From JAEMQF01 sp963775015 (lineage in GTDB: Bacteria > Pseudomonadota > Gammaproteobacteria > Burkholderiales > Burkholderiaceae_C): 64,000 nt of DNA. The stretch covers positions 29,456 through 93,455 of the forward strand of contig CAVZHI010000016.1 of assembly GCA_963775015.1 (NCBI GenBank). The letters run 5' to 3'. The notes under the pieces were generated by a model. It had not been told where the DNA came from. It worked only from the letters and a program-made list of their open reading frames with translations, and did not search any database. Numbering within the stretch: the first letter of the stretch is position 1; every line of letters begins with the position of its first letter. A program made the position numbers and the translations under genes. This document shows, one piece after another, positions 1 through 10,121 of this stretch.

Positions 1-422
1 GCCCCATACAACTCCGTCGTGTTGGCGTTCTCGGTACTCAGATTTTTGTACTTGTTCCCCGGGTAGACGTACTGCAAAATCCCGACGTCATAACCGAAGC
101 CCTTGCTGATTTCGCCCTTGTAGCCGCCGTACAGGTCGAGTTCGACGTTGGCGTTCCCGGTGTTGACGCTGCCGATCGTGCCCGCGTCCTTGATCCACTT
201 GATCGTCGAAGCCCAGGCCCCGATGTAAAAGCCCGCCGGCAGCGTGTAGTCGACTCCGCCTTGCAGCGCCGGCTTCAGCCGTGATTGCGAAACCCCGCGA
301 TATCGGTAGTCGCTCGTCACGCTGGCGTTGAACGACAGCGGGCTGTCTTGGGCTTGCGAAATCGCTGGCAACGCGCCTGCCACCAGAACGGCGGCGAGCG
401 CCAGAAGGGACTTTTTCTTCAC
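1..422 (-). CDS. TorF-family putative porin, N-terminal part (runs off the window)
   Basis: The first 140 residues of an outer-membrane beta-barrel protein. A signal peptide covers about residues 1-25 (Lys-rich start, hydrophobic Leu/Ala core, end near AISQAQ). The mature protein begins with the SVTSDYRYRGISQS pattern that opens the TorF/gcw_chp family, followed by the KPALQGG segment and alternating aromatic/polar beta-strand patterns. The start is a GTG at 420-422 with GGAGA a few bases upstream; the only in-frame ATG further upstream would destroy the signal peptide. The 3' end lies beyond base 1. It is transcribed divergently from comM. The function (outer-membrane channel, substrate unknown) is inferred from the family. 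Confidence 0.8.
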   Translation of the reverse strand, partial: MKKKSLLALAAVLVAGALPAISQAQDSPLSFNASVTSDYRYRGVSQSRLKPALQGGVDYTLPAGFYIGAWASTIKWIKDAGTIGSVNTGNANVELDLYGGYKGEISKGFGYDVGILQYVYPGNKYKNLSTENANTTELYG

Positions 423-647
423 TCTTGTCTCCAGAGAGGTTGATCAGGCTTTGCATTGAGCAGCTTCCGTGCCATCGTTCGGATGCAAACCGGTGCTCCG
501 TCGCGGCGCATTGCGCGAGGTTTCGAAGCCCGCCGTTGCACCAGAATGGTTCCCAGTGGGTCTCTGCCCGATCTTGGTGCGACTGTCAGCCGCCTCCGGG
601 CCGTCTGCTGCCACGGGCACAATCGACGGCGCTCCCGAGCCCTTGCC
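422..647. other. Divergent intergenic region, porin/comM
   Basis: 226 bases holding the upstream regions of both genes. The only element worth noting is CACAAT at 618-623 ahead of comM. Open frames crossing it show no conserved sequence. Confidence 0.4.
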
Positions 648-2162
648 ATGTCACTCGCCGTCGTCCACAGCCGGTCCCTCGACGCCCTGCAAGCGCCGCA
701 AGTCAAGGTCGAAGTGGATTTGGCAAACGGCCTGCCCAGCTTCACGCTCGTTGGCCTGGCCGACACCGAAGTCAAGGAGTCACGCGAACGCGTGCGCGCA
801 GCGCTGCAGAACAGCGGCCTTGCGTTTCCCCACAACAAGCGCATCACGGTGAACCTGGCGCCGGCCGAGTTGCCGAAGGAATCGGGCCGATTCGATCTGC
901 CGATCGCGCTGGGCATCCTCGCGGCAAGTGGGCAGATCGATGGCGCGCGCCTGGAAGGATTCGAATTCGCCGGCGAGTTGTCGCTTTCGGGCGAGCTGCG
1001 CCCCGTGCGCGGCGCCTTGGCACTGGCTTTGGGCCTGCGCAAGCTGAAGAGCGCGCGCGCCCTGGTACTGCCACTTGCAAGTGCGGCCGACGCGGCTTTG
1101 GTCGACGGGGTTGCGGTGCATGGCGCGGGCCACTTGCTCGACGTCGTGGGCTGGCTCGTCGCAAACCCTGCGCAGTCGCCTGGCTTGGTCGCCAAGACGC
1201 AGCTTCCCCAAGACGTTCAATCGCCGCGCTACCCCGACCTGCGCGACGTGAAAGGCCAGTCCGGCGCGAAGCGGGCGCTCGAGATTGCCGCGGTGGGTGG
1301 GCACAGTGTCTTGCTCATCGGCCCCCCGGGGACCGGCAAGTCGATGCTCGCCCAGCGCTTTGCGGGTCTGCTCCCGCCGCTCACGACGGACGAAGCGCTT
1401 GAGTCAGCCGCCGTCCTCAGCCTGACCGGCGAGTTCAGCGCTCAGCGTTGGGCCCAGCGCGTTTTTCGTGCGCCGCATCACAGCTCTTCGTCGGTGGCCT
1501 TGGTGGGAGGCGGCTCGCCGCCGCGGCCCGGCGAAGTGTCATTGGCGCACCATGGCGTGCTGTTCCTCGACGAACTCCCCGAGTTCGCGCGCAGCGCACT
1601 CGAAGCGTTGCGCGAGCCCTTGGAGACCGGGCACATTCTGATTTCACGCGCCGCACGCCAGGCCGAATTCCCGGCCCGATTTCAGCTCATCGCGGCCATG
1701 AACCCCTGCCCTTGCGGCCACCTGGGCAGTCCGTTGCACGCGTGCCGCTGTTCACCCGACGTCGTCGCGCGCTACCAGGGGCGGATCAGCGGGCCGCTGC
1801 TCGACAGGATCGACTTGCGCATCGAGGTGCCCGCAGTCCTGCCGGAAACCCTTTCCAACGCGCCTGACGGAGAGCCGAGCGCAGCGATCGCCGAGCGGGT
1901 GAGCCAGGCGCGAGGCGTCGCCCTTTCGCGCCAAGCTTGCCCGAACAGCGCGCTCGTGGGCAAGGCACTCGACGCCCACTGTGCCCTGGCCCCGGGCGCA
2001 GCGGGATTCCTGCAAAGCGCGGCCAGACGCTTGGGCTGGTCGGCACGCGGCTTTCACCGCGTCTTGCGCATTGCACGCAGCATTGCCGATCTGGCAGCGA
2101 GCGAGGCGATCACTTCGGAGCATCTCGCCGAGGCGATTCAATACCGGCGCATCCCCGTGTGA
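648..2162 (+). CDS. comM: ComM/YifB-family AAA+ Mg-chelatase-like ATPase
   Basis: A 504-residue protein of usual family length. The N-terminal subunit-ChlI-like domain (about residues 1-190) carries the SFTLVGLADTEVKESRERVR signature. An AAA+ Mg-chelatase core follows, with Walker A GPPGTGKS near residue 225 and Walker B LFLDEL near 304, then the C-terminal Mg-chelatase domain. In transformable proteobacteria ComM is a hexameric helicase that extends branch migration of incoming DNA during natural transformation. The frame is open upstream to 456, but homology begins at MSLAVVHSRSL, so the start is placed at 648. CACAAT at 618-623 could be its -10 box. It converges on the glycine-zipper gene through a hairpin. 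Confidence 0.93.
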   Translation: MSLAVVHSRSLDALQAPQVKVEVDLANGLPSFTLVGLADTEVKESRERVRAALQNSGLAFPHNKRITVNLAPAELPKESGRFDLPIALGILAASGQIDGARLEGFEFAGELSLSGELRPVRGALALALGLRKLKSARALVLPLASAADAALVDGVAVHGAGHLLDVVGWLVANPAQSPGLVAKTQLPQDVQSPRYPDLRDVKGQSGAKRALEIAAVGGHSVLLIGPPGTGKSMLAQRFAGLLPPLTTDEALESAAVLSLTGEFSAQRWAQRVFRAPHHSSSSVALVGGGSPPRPGEVSLAHHGVLFLDELPEFARSALEALREPLETGHILISRAARQAEFPARFQLIAAMNPCPCGHLGSPLHACRCSPDVVARYQGRISGPLLDRIDLRIEVPAVLPETLSNAPDGEPSAAIAERVSQARGVALSRQACPNSALVGKALDAHCALAPGAAGFLQSAARRLGWSARGFHRVLRIARSIADLAASEAITSEHLAEAIQYRRIPV

Positions 2163-2173
2163 CCCCAACGTGA

Positions 2174-2215
2174 GATCGCCCGCGGCAGCGCTCTGGGCGC
2201 GGTCCGCGGGCGATC
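2174..2215. terminator. Bidirectional hairpin between convergent genes
   Basis: A perfect 12-bp inverted repeat (GATCGCCCGCGG at 2174-2185 and its complement at 2204-2215) has an 18-base loop that can itself pair (GCGC/GCGC). It lies 11 bases after the comM stop and 12 bases before the end of the opposite gene. There is no T-tract, so factor-independent termination is not certain. Confidence 0.6.
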
Positions 2216-2227
2216 AGGGAGATGGCC

Positions 2228-2887
2228 TCAGGCGGCCGATTTCAATTCGTTGCCGTGAACCTCAACGCGTGCGCCCACTTTCGGTGCGGTGCTCTGTTCG
2301 ATGGTGCGCACGCTGCCGTCATCAAAGCGAATCCGCACCTGATAGACCGTTTCTCCGCGGGCACGTTTCTCGACTTCGTGCCCCGCCAAGCCACCGCCGA
2401 CGGCACCGAGCACGGTCATCGCCTTACGTCCATCCCCCCGGCCGGCTTGGTTCCCGACCGCCGCGCCGAGGACGCCGCCCGCGATGGCGCCCAGGCCAGT
2501 TCCTTCGCCCTTGCGCTTGACTTCCTCAACCGCTTCGATGACACCGCAGTAGCTGCACACGGCGGCCACTCGAACCGGTTCGGGCGCGGGTTTGGCAGCT
2601 CTCGCCTCAGGCTTGGCCGGGACCGGGCGGGGCGCCTGAACCGGCGCGCTCTTCGTCTGCTTCTCGGCCGGGGCAGGTGATGTGGCAGGCACGGTCGCAG
2701 CCGCCTTCGTCGGCGCCGCGATTTCCGGCTTGGAAGATTGCAGCGGAACCATCTGCGGCTCTGGCGGCGCACGCAGCACCATGGCGGCGGCGGCGGCGAG
2801 CGAGACCAGCGCCAAGCCTCCCGCAGCGAACCACAACACGGGGGGCTTGGAAGGCGTCACTGCGCCCGGGGATGTTTCAGTGGTCAT
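2228..2887 (-). CDS. Glycine-zipper 2TM membrane protein with CxxC motif
   Basis: A 219-residue protein. One N-terminal membrane helix (about 18-40) is followed by a Pro/Ala/Lys-rich linker (about 40-108), a CSYC motif (Cys111, Cys114), a glycine zipper (about 131-170, with the AMTVLGAVGGGLAGHEVEK segment typical of SlyB/17-kDa-antigen proteins) and a C-terminal beta segment. Such proteins sit in the cell envelope; the exact role is unknown. The CxxC plus zipper plus tail is closely matched by the gene at 53576-54022, which has a signal peptide in place of the anchor and linker. AAAGGCTCC before the start is only a weak ribosome site. Confidence 0.75.
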   Translation of the reverse strand: MTTETSPGAVTPSKPPVLWFAAGGLALVSLAAAAAMVLRAPPEPQMVPLQSSKPEIAAPTKAAATVPATSPAPAEKQTKSAPVQAPRPVPAKPEARAAKPAPEPVRVAAVCSYCGVIEAVEEVKRKGEGTGLGAIAGGVLGAAVGNQAGRGDGRKAMTVLGAVGGGLAGHEVEKRARGETVYQVRIRFDDGSVRTIEQSTAPKVGARVEVHGNELKSAA

Positions 2888-3113
2888 GGGAAAAGGCTCC
2901 TTGAGAAACTCGTCGATGCCGAGCTGAGCGTCGGCGACCGCGCCATTGGACGATCACTTCAGATCGCTCTGGGGACGAAGGTGGCTCCAGTCGTAACCGG
3001 CAGTGGCACGTCAGGTCACGGCCGCACGAGCTCGCTGCGGCAGCGCAGCCGGCTCGGTTCCGAGAAGAAATTGGCAGCAAGATGGTGCCGCCCAGGCCCT
3101 GCAGCGCACTGAA
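2888..3113. other. Intergenic region upstream of the first glycine-zipper gene
   Basis: 226 bases between the metH (B12 half) stop and the glycine-zipper start on the same strand. I see no gene, strong hairpin or clear promoter. Confidence 0.4.
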
Positions 3114-5846
<2,733 letters not shown>

Positions 5847-5907
5847 GGCGGTGTGCGATCGATTCTGGCGACGCGCCGCGTGGCTCACCGCAGCCCGTCA
5901 TGGGTCG

Positions 5908-6005
5908 GGTGAGCGTCGTTGAACCGCCTCGGTGGGAGACCGGGCGCGTCCAAGCCTGGCAGGCCGACCTGAAACGGTCGGGCGCTGTTGCAACGCTCCT
6001 CGGAC
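5908..6005 (-). promoter_or_regulatory. SAH riboswitch upstream of metH (B12 half)
   Basis: Read on the minus strand, the element begins GTCCGAGGAGCGTTGCAAC and ends with CAACGACGCTCACC, the conserved 5' and 3' blocks of the S-adenosylhomocysteine aptamer. P1 forms between 5999-6005 and 5948-5954 (GTCCGAG with CTTGGAC, one G-U pair). The GAGCGTTG segment can pair with the 3' CAACGACGCTC segment as the pseudoknot. A variable hairpin (CGACCG/CGGTCG-like) sits between. The known behaviour of the class is activation of downstream genes when SAH accumulates. It ends only 20-60 bases before the candidate start codons. Confidence 0.88.
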
Positions 6006-6013
6006 AGGGCGCG

Positions 6014-6019
6014 ATTCTA
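6014..6019 (-). promoter_or_regulatory. Candidate -10 box (TAGAAT) of the metH riboswitch transcript
   Basis: On the minus strand TAGAAT ends 8 bases before the first base of riboswitch helix P1, which places the transcription start almost exactly at the aptamer's 5' end. No convincing -35 box was seen. Confidence 0.5.
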
Positions 6020-6090
6020 CGGTCCGCCGGCGCCAGGCGTTACTTCTGGTGACGCGCCCAGGCTTGCCGTTACGCAACAGAATCGCTGCA

Positions 6091-6708
6091 ATGCACCCCA
6101 TGTCAACGCGCCTTGTTCATTTGCGCGCTCCGCTGTGCAGCTTGCTCTGGCTTGCCGCTTGCACCGCGCCGCCACTCGCCCCGCCCGGCCCTGCCTCGAG
6201 CGAGTCGTCGCAGCAGACCCCTGCTGCGCCTGCCGCGACGTCTGCCCCCTCCGCTTCTTCGGCCGCGCCGGGATCGACTTATCTTTGGTCCGATTCGCTC
6301 ACCGCGGTCGCGCGCAAGCTGCGCAGCGAATTGCCCGGCGATCTGGCGAGCATCGTGCAATCGCCCGACCAACGCGTCTGGATCAGTCTCCCGATCGATG
6401 CGACCTTCGCCCCCGGCCGTTCGGCGCTTCTGCCCCAGGCCACGCAGTGGCTGGACAAGATCGCCGCGTTGCTCCGCGACCTGCCACGCGCCGAGCTGCA
6501 GGTGCTCGGCGACCCCGATCCCCTGAGTCGTGAAACGCGCGCCTCCGGGGCTCTGGCGCTGGACCGCGCCGCGAGTGCGCGCGACTGGATGGTCGCGCGC
6601 GGCCTGGCGGCGCGGCGCATTGCGGTCACCGGGCGGCAAGCCTCCCCGCTGCCGCTGCGCGACACGCGTCGGCTGGACATCCTGATCGGCGAGCGCAAGC
6701 TGCGCTGA
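6091..6708 (+). CDS. OmpA-family lipoprotein
   Basis: A 205-residue protein. The signal peptide ends in a lipobox, LLWLAAC, so it is probably a lipid-anchored outer-membrane protein. A Pro/Ala/Ser-rich spacer (about 25-60) precedes an OmpA/MotB-like peptidoglycan-binding domain: IDATFAPGRSALLP, then LQVLGDPDP where family members usually have a GHTD-like motif, then SARDWMVARGLAARRIAVTG and the final RRLDILI. The GHTD-like loop is therefore degenerate. ATG at 6091 and ATG at 6100 are both possible starts; neither has a clear ribosome site. It sits between the two halves of methionine synthase on the opposite strand, with no evident functional link. Confidence 0.72.
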   Translation: MHPMSTRLVHLRAPLCSLLWLAACTAPPLAPPGPASSESSQQTPAAPAATSAPSASSAAPGSTYLWSDSLTAVARKLRSELPGDLASIVQSPDQRVWISLPIDATFAPGRSALLPQATQWLDKIAALLRDLPRAELQVLGDPDPLSRETRASGALALDRAASARDWMVARGLAARRIAVTGRQASPLPLRDTRRLDILIGERKLR

Positions 6709-6738
6709 TCGCGCGCAACGCGCTCGGCCGCGGACCAG

Positions 6739-7788
6739 TCACGCGGCAGTCAGCGCGGCGAGCCCTGCCGGAGCGCAGCAGCGTGGCCGGTAGCGACCGA
6801 CGCGGCGCGCGATTTGCGCGATGTGTTCGGGCGTCGTGCCGCAACAGCCGCCGGCGATGTTGAGGAACCCCGCCTGCGCGAATTCTTCGAGCAGGGTGCT
6901 CGTCACTTCGGGCGTTTCGTCGAAGCCGGTCTCGCTCATGGCGTTGGGCAAGCCCGCATTCGGGTAGCAACTCAGGAACACGTCCGTAGCGACCTTGGAC
7001 AACTCTTCGAGGTAGGGCCGCATCAGCGCCGCGCCCATGGCGCAGTTCAGGCCCACCGCCAACGGTCGCGCGTGGCGCACGCTGTGCCAGAACGCGCTCA
7101 CGGTCTGGCCCGACAGGATCCGTCCCGAAGCGTCGGTCACGGTGCCCGAAATGATCACCGGGACGCGCTCGCCGGTCTGTTCCATCAATTCATCGAGGGC
7201 AAAGATCGCCGCCTTCGCGTTCAGCGTGTCGAAGATCGTTTCGACGAGGAACAGGTCGCAGCCACCCTCGAGCAAGCCCTGCGCCTGTTCGAAATACGCC
7301 GCGCGCAGCTCGTCAAACGTGACGTTGCGTGCCGCAGGGTCGTTCACATCCGGCGAGATGCTCGCGGTGCGAGGCGTCGGGCCGAGCGCTCCGGCGACAA
7401 ATCGCGGCTTGTCGACGCTGCTGAAGCGGTCGCACGCGCCGCGCGCGAGCCGCGCCGCGGCCACGTTCATTTCGAACGCGAAGGCTTCCAGCCCGTAGTC
7501 TTGCTGGGCGATGCGGGTTGCGCCGAACGTGTTCGTCTCGACGATGTCTGCGCCCGCCTCGAGGTACGCCTCGTGGATCGCGCCGATCAGCGCCGGCTGC
7601 GTGAGCTGCAGCAACTCGTTGTTGCCTTTCAGGTCTTTCGGGTGCGCGGCAAAGCGTTCGCCGCGATAGTCGGCTTCGGCGAGCTTGTGGCGCTGAATCA
7701 TCGTTCCCATCGCACCGTCGAGAACGACGATGCGTGATTCCAAGATGTGCGGCAGCGCTGCGCCACGGCTGTACCTGATGGGTTGCAT
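6739..7788 (-). CDS. metH: Methionine synthase, homocysteine-binding half
   Basis: A 349-residue stand-alone homocysteine S-methyltransferase domain. It starts with the LDGAMGTMIQ barrel motif, has GLNCAMGA (first zinc Cys) and ends with GGCCGTTPEHI (the Cys-Cys zinc pair), so the zinc site that activates homocysteine is complete. In most bacteria this is the N-terminal third of a single MetH of about 1200 residues; here it is a separate gene 890 bases upstream of the remaining domains, with the OmpA-like gene between on the other strand. The start is ATG at 7788. TACAAT ends only 6 bases upstream of it and no Shine-Dalgarno sequence is present, suggesting a leaderless mRNA. It overlaps no riboswitch, unlike its partner. 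Confidence 0.92.
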   Translation of the reverse strand: MQPIRYSRGAALPHILESRIVVLDGAMGTMIQRHKLAEADYRGERFAAHPKDLKGNNELLQLTQPALIGAIHEAYLEAGADIVETNTFGATRIAQQDYGLEAFAFEMNVAAARLARGACDRFSSVDKPRFVAGALGPTPRTASISPDVNDPAARNVTFDELRAAYFEQAQGLLEGGCDLFLVETIFDTLNAKAAIFALDELMEQTGERVPVIISGTVTDASGRILSGQTVSAFWHSVRHARPLAVGLNCAMGAALMRPYLEELSKVATDVFLSCYPNAGLPNAMSETGFDETPEVTSTLLEEFAQAGFLNIAGGCCGTTPEHIAQIARRVGRYRPRCCAPAGLAALTAA

Positions 7789-7794
7789 GTACCG

Positions 7795-7800
7795 ATTGTA
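7795..7800 (-). promoter_or_regulatory. Candidate -10 box (TACAAT) for a leaderless metH N-terminal transcript
   Basis: On the minus strand TACAAT is followed by the 6 bases CGGTAC and then the ATG. The expected transcription start therefore coincides with the start codon. Confidence 0.4.
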
Positions 7801-7859
7801 GGAAGGATGGCGCACCCCGCGGCACCTGGCGCGGCCATTCGCGCCATGGCGCCGCGGCG

Positions 7860-10004
7860 TCAATGCAGCGCGTCGGGCGCCGCAATGGTTTCGGGGGCGT
7901 GCAGCGTTTCCTTGAACAGTGACTTGCGAAACGCCAAGGTGCGCGGGCCGCTCTCGTTCATCGCCCAGACGCCCAAGGCCTTTGCCGACATGGGCTTCGC
8001 AAACAGAAACCCCTGCAGTTCGTCGCAGCCCATCGAGCGCAGGATCTGGTTCTGCGCTTCTGTTTCCACGCCCTCGGCAACCACCTTGATGTCCAGCGCC
8101 TTCGCCAGTTTCACGACGGCGTCGACCACGGCTCGCGCGTCAGGGCTGCTTTCCAGGTCGAGCACGAAGCTGCGGTCGATCTTGAGTTCGCCAGGGCGCA
8201 TCTTGCGCAACGTCGACAGGCTCGAGTAGCCGGTCCCAAAGTCGTCGATCGACAAGTGCACGCCCAGCGTGTTCAGCGCGCCAAAGATGCGCATCGTCGC
8301 TTCGGTGTCCTCCATTGCGTCGGACTCGGTGAATTCGCAGGTCAGCAGTTGCGGATTGATCTGGTGTTTGCGCAAGGCGTCGGCAATTCGTTCCGGCAGG
8401 TCAGGCTTGCGCAACTGGTGCACCGACAGGTTGATCGCGACGCGCATGCGCAGGCCTTCGTCGCGCCAGATTCGCGCCTGCCGACACGCCTCGTTGATGA
8501 CCCATTCGCCGATCGCGCCGATCAGGCCGAAGCGTTCGGCGATGGGGATGAACAGGCTCGGGCTGATGACGCCGCGTTTCGGGTGGTGCCAGCGCAGCAG
8601 CGCCTCGGCCGCGGTGATTTCGCCGCTCGGGGCGTGAATCTTCGGCTGATAAAAGAGCTGCAATTGCCCTTTGGCGAGGGCCTGGCGCAGGTCGCTGACC
8701 AGGTCCATCTGCTTCGCCGCGCCCGGGTTCGACATGCGCGCTTCGAAGTGGCAGTAGCTTGCCCCGCCCATGCCTTTGGCGGATTGCATCGCGGCGTCGG
8801 CGTGCGCGATGAGCCGCGACAGGGCGCCGTTTTCCGGGTAGACGGCGATGCCGATCGAACAGGTCAGGCTCGTTTCGCCGCCGTCCAGCGAATGGGGCTG
8901 CGCGACGGATTGCAGCACCTGGTTCGCGAGGTCGGCGATATCGTCGTGGCTCGGATCCTCGGGCAACACCAGAAGGAACTCATCGCCGCCCAGGCGTGCC
9001 GCCATGTGCGGCCGGGCCAGACCGCGCAGGCGCTTCGCCGTTTCGCGCAGGACTCGGTCGCCGACGCGATGCCCGAACGATTCGTTGATCGGCTTGAATC
9101 CATCGAGGTTGATGAAGAACAGGGCCAGGCGTTGCTTCGCCGCGTCTGCCTTCTGCACCACCTGCGCCAGCGTGGCCTCGAACATGACCCGGTTTGGCAA
9201 GTCGGTGAGCGGGTCGCGCATCGCATGCTTTTGCAGCATGTCGGCCTTCGCGCGCTGCGCCGTGATGCGCGACCGCGTCTCGGTCAACGACGCCAGGGTG
9301 AGCGCTGTCAGCACGGTCACCGAGCCGACTGCGGCGAGCAGCGCCATCGTGCCCGCCGAGAGCAGCGAGGCATGGGTCGACACCGAATTCACGGTCAAGC
9401 CACTCGCGGCGATCACGAGGCAGCCGCTGGCCGTCAATCCCGCGCCCACGAGCGCCCCCGCGCCCAGCTGCCGATGCAGCAACTTGATCGACCAAGGCAT
9501 GCGAAGCTGGAAAAACAGCCCGAGCGCGAGTGTGCTGCTCACGCCCGCCACACCCGCCGCGGCCAGCAACAGCGGCGCATCCCAGGCGGGCGCGGGGCGC
9601 AACCCCATCGCCCACAGGCCGAGCATCGGGGTGGCGAGGATCGCCAGGCCGATCCCGTTGCCGGCCAGCGCGACGCCCGGCAGCGTGACATGGCGTCGCA
9701 TCACGCCGCTGACGCTGGCCGTGCTGAGCGCCGCGGTGATGAGCCACGCCACCAAGATTCCCGACGGTTGGTAGCCCAACCCTTTGGACGACGCCATCGC
9801 GGACAGGCTGATCACTTGAGCCGACCAGATTCCCGTTCCCAGGCCGAGTGCGACACCGATGACCCAGCGCCAGCCGACACGCCGCCGATCGCCCTGGGCA
9901 CGCTGCACCATGTCGAGCGCGAGGAAGGTCGCGAACGCCGCGATGAACCCGGCGCACGCCAGATGCGCGAGCCACCTGCCGGGTTCGTCAGCAATCCATC
10001 CCAT
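7860..10004 (-). CDS. Membrane GGDEF-EAL protein (cyclic-di-GMP turnover) with degenerate MHYT-like sensor
   Basis: 714 residues. The N-terminal ~230 residues form about seven membrane helices laid out like an MHYT sensor, but where that family has its Met-His metal-binding motifs this protein reads WSAQVISLSAM and GNGIGLAILATPML. A GGDEF domain follows (DPLTDLPNR, catalytic LGGDEF, no RxxD inhibitory site before it). The EAL domain is complete (EALLRW, ETES-like CEFTES, DDFGTGYSSL, KIDRSF, EGVET, QGFLF). The EAL half should be an active phosphodiesterase and the GGDEF half has an intact active site. It probably links an unknown membrane signal to c-di-GMP. It is transcribed downstream of the AAA ATPase gene with a 117-base gap. 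Confidence 0.88.
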   Translation of the reverse strand: MGWIADEPGRWLAHLACAGFIAAFATFLALDMVQRAQGDRRRVGWRWVIGVALGLGTGIWSAQVISLSAMASSKGLGYQPSGILVAWLITAALSTASVSGVMRRHVTLPGVALAGNGIGLAILATPMLGLWAMGLRPAPAWDAPLLLAAAGVAGVSSTLALGLFFQLRMPWSIKLLHRQLGAGALVGAGLTASGCLVIAASGLTVNSVSTHASLLSAGTMALLAAVGSVTVLTALTLASLTETRSRITAQRAKADMLQKHAMRDPLTDLPNRVMFEATLAQVVQKADAAKQRLALFFINLDGFKPINESFGHRVGDRVLRETAKRLRGLARPHMAARLGGDEFLLVLPEDPSHDDIADLANQVLQSVAQPHSLDGGETSLTCSIGIAVYPENGALSRLIAHADAAMQSAKGMGGASYCHFEARMSNPGAAKQMDLVSDLRQALAKGQLQLFYQPKIHAPSGEITAAEALLRWHHPKRGVISPSLFIPIAERFGLIGAIGEWVINEACRQARIWRDEGLRMRVAINLSVHQLRKPDLPERIADALRKHQINPQLLTCEFTESDAMEDTEATMRIFGALNTLGVHLSIDDFGTGYSSLSTLRKMRPGELKIDRSFVLDLESSPDARAVVDAVVKLAKALDIKVVAEGVETEAQNQILRSMGCDELQGFLFAKPMSAKALGVWAMNESGPRTLAFRKSLFKETLHAPETIAAPDALH

Positions 10005-10121
10005 CCGCGCTTCCTCCGCACTCTCTCACTGCATCCGCTGAACCCGACTCAGGGTGCATCGGGATGCGAGCTTACGGCGCGAAGCCTGGCCATGGCAGGC
10101 CAGGCACAAGGCGGCTGCGCC

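Noticed and set aside
456..647. Longer comM start at 456
   Set aside because: The 64 extra residues match nothing in the family, and the conserved MSLAVVHSRS start is at 648.
5847..6100. Cobalamin riboswitch upstream of metH
   Set aside because: No B12-box-like sequence was seen; the region is fully explained by the SAH aptamer.
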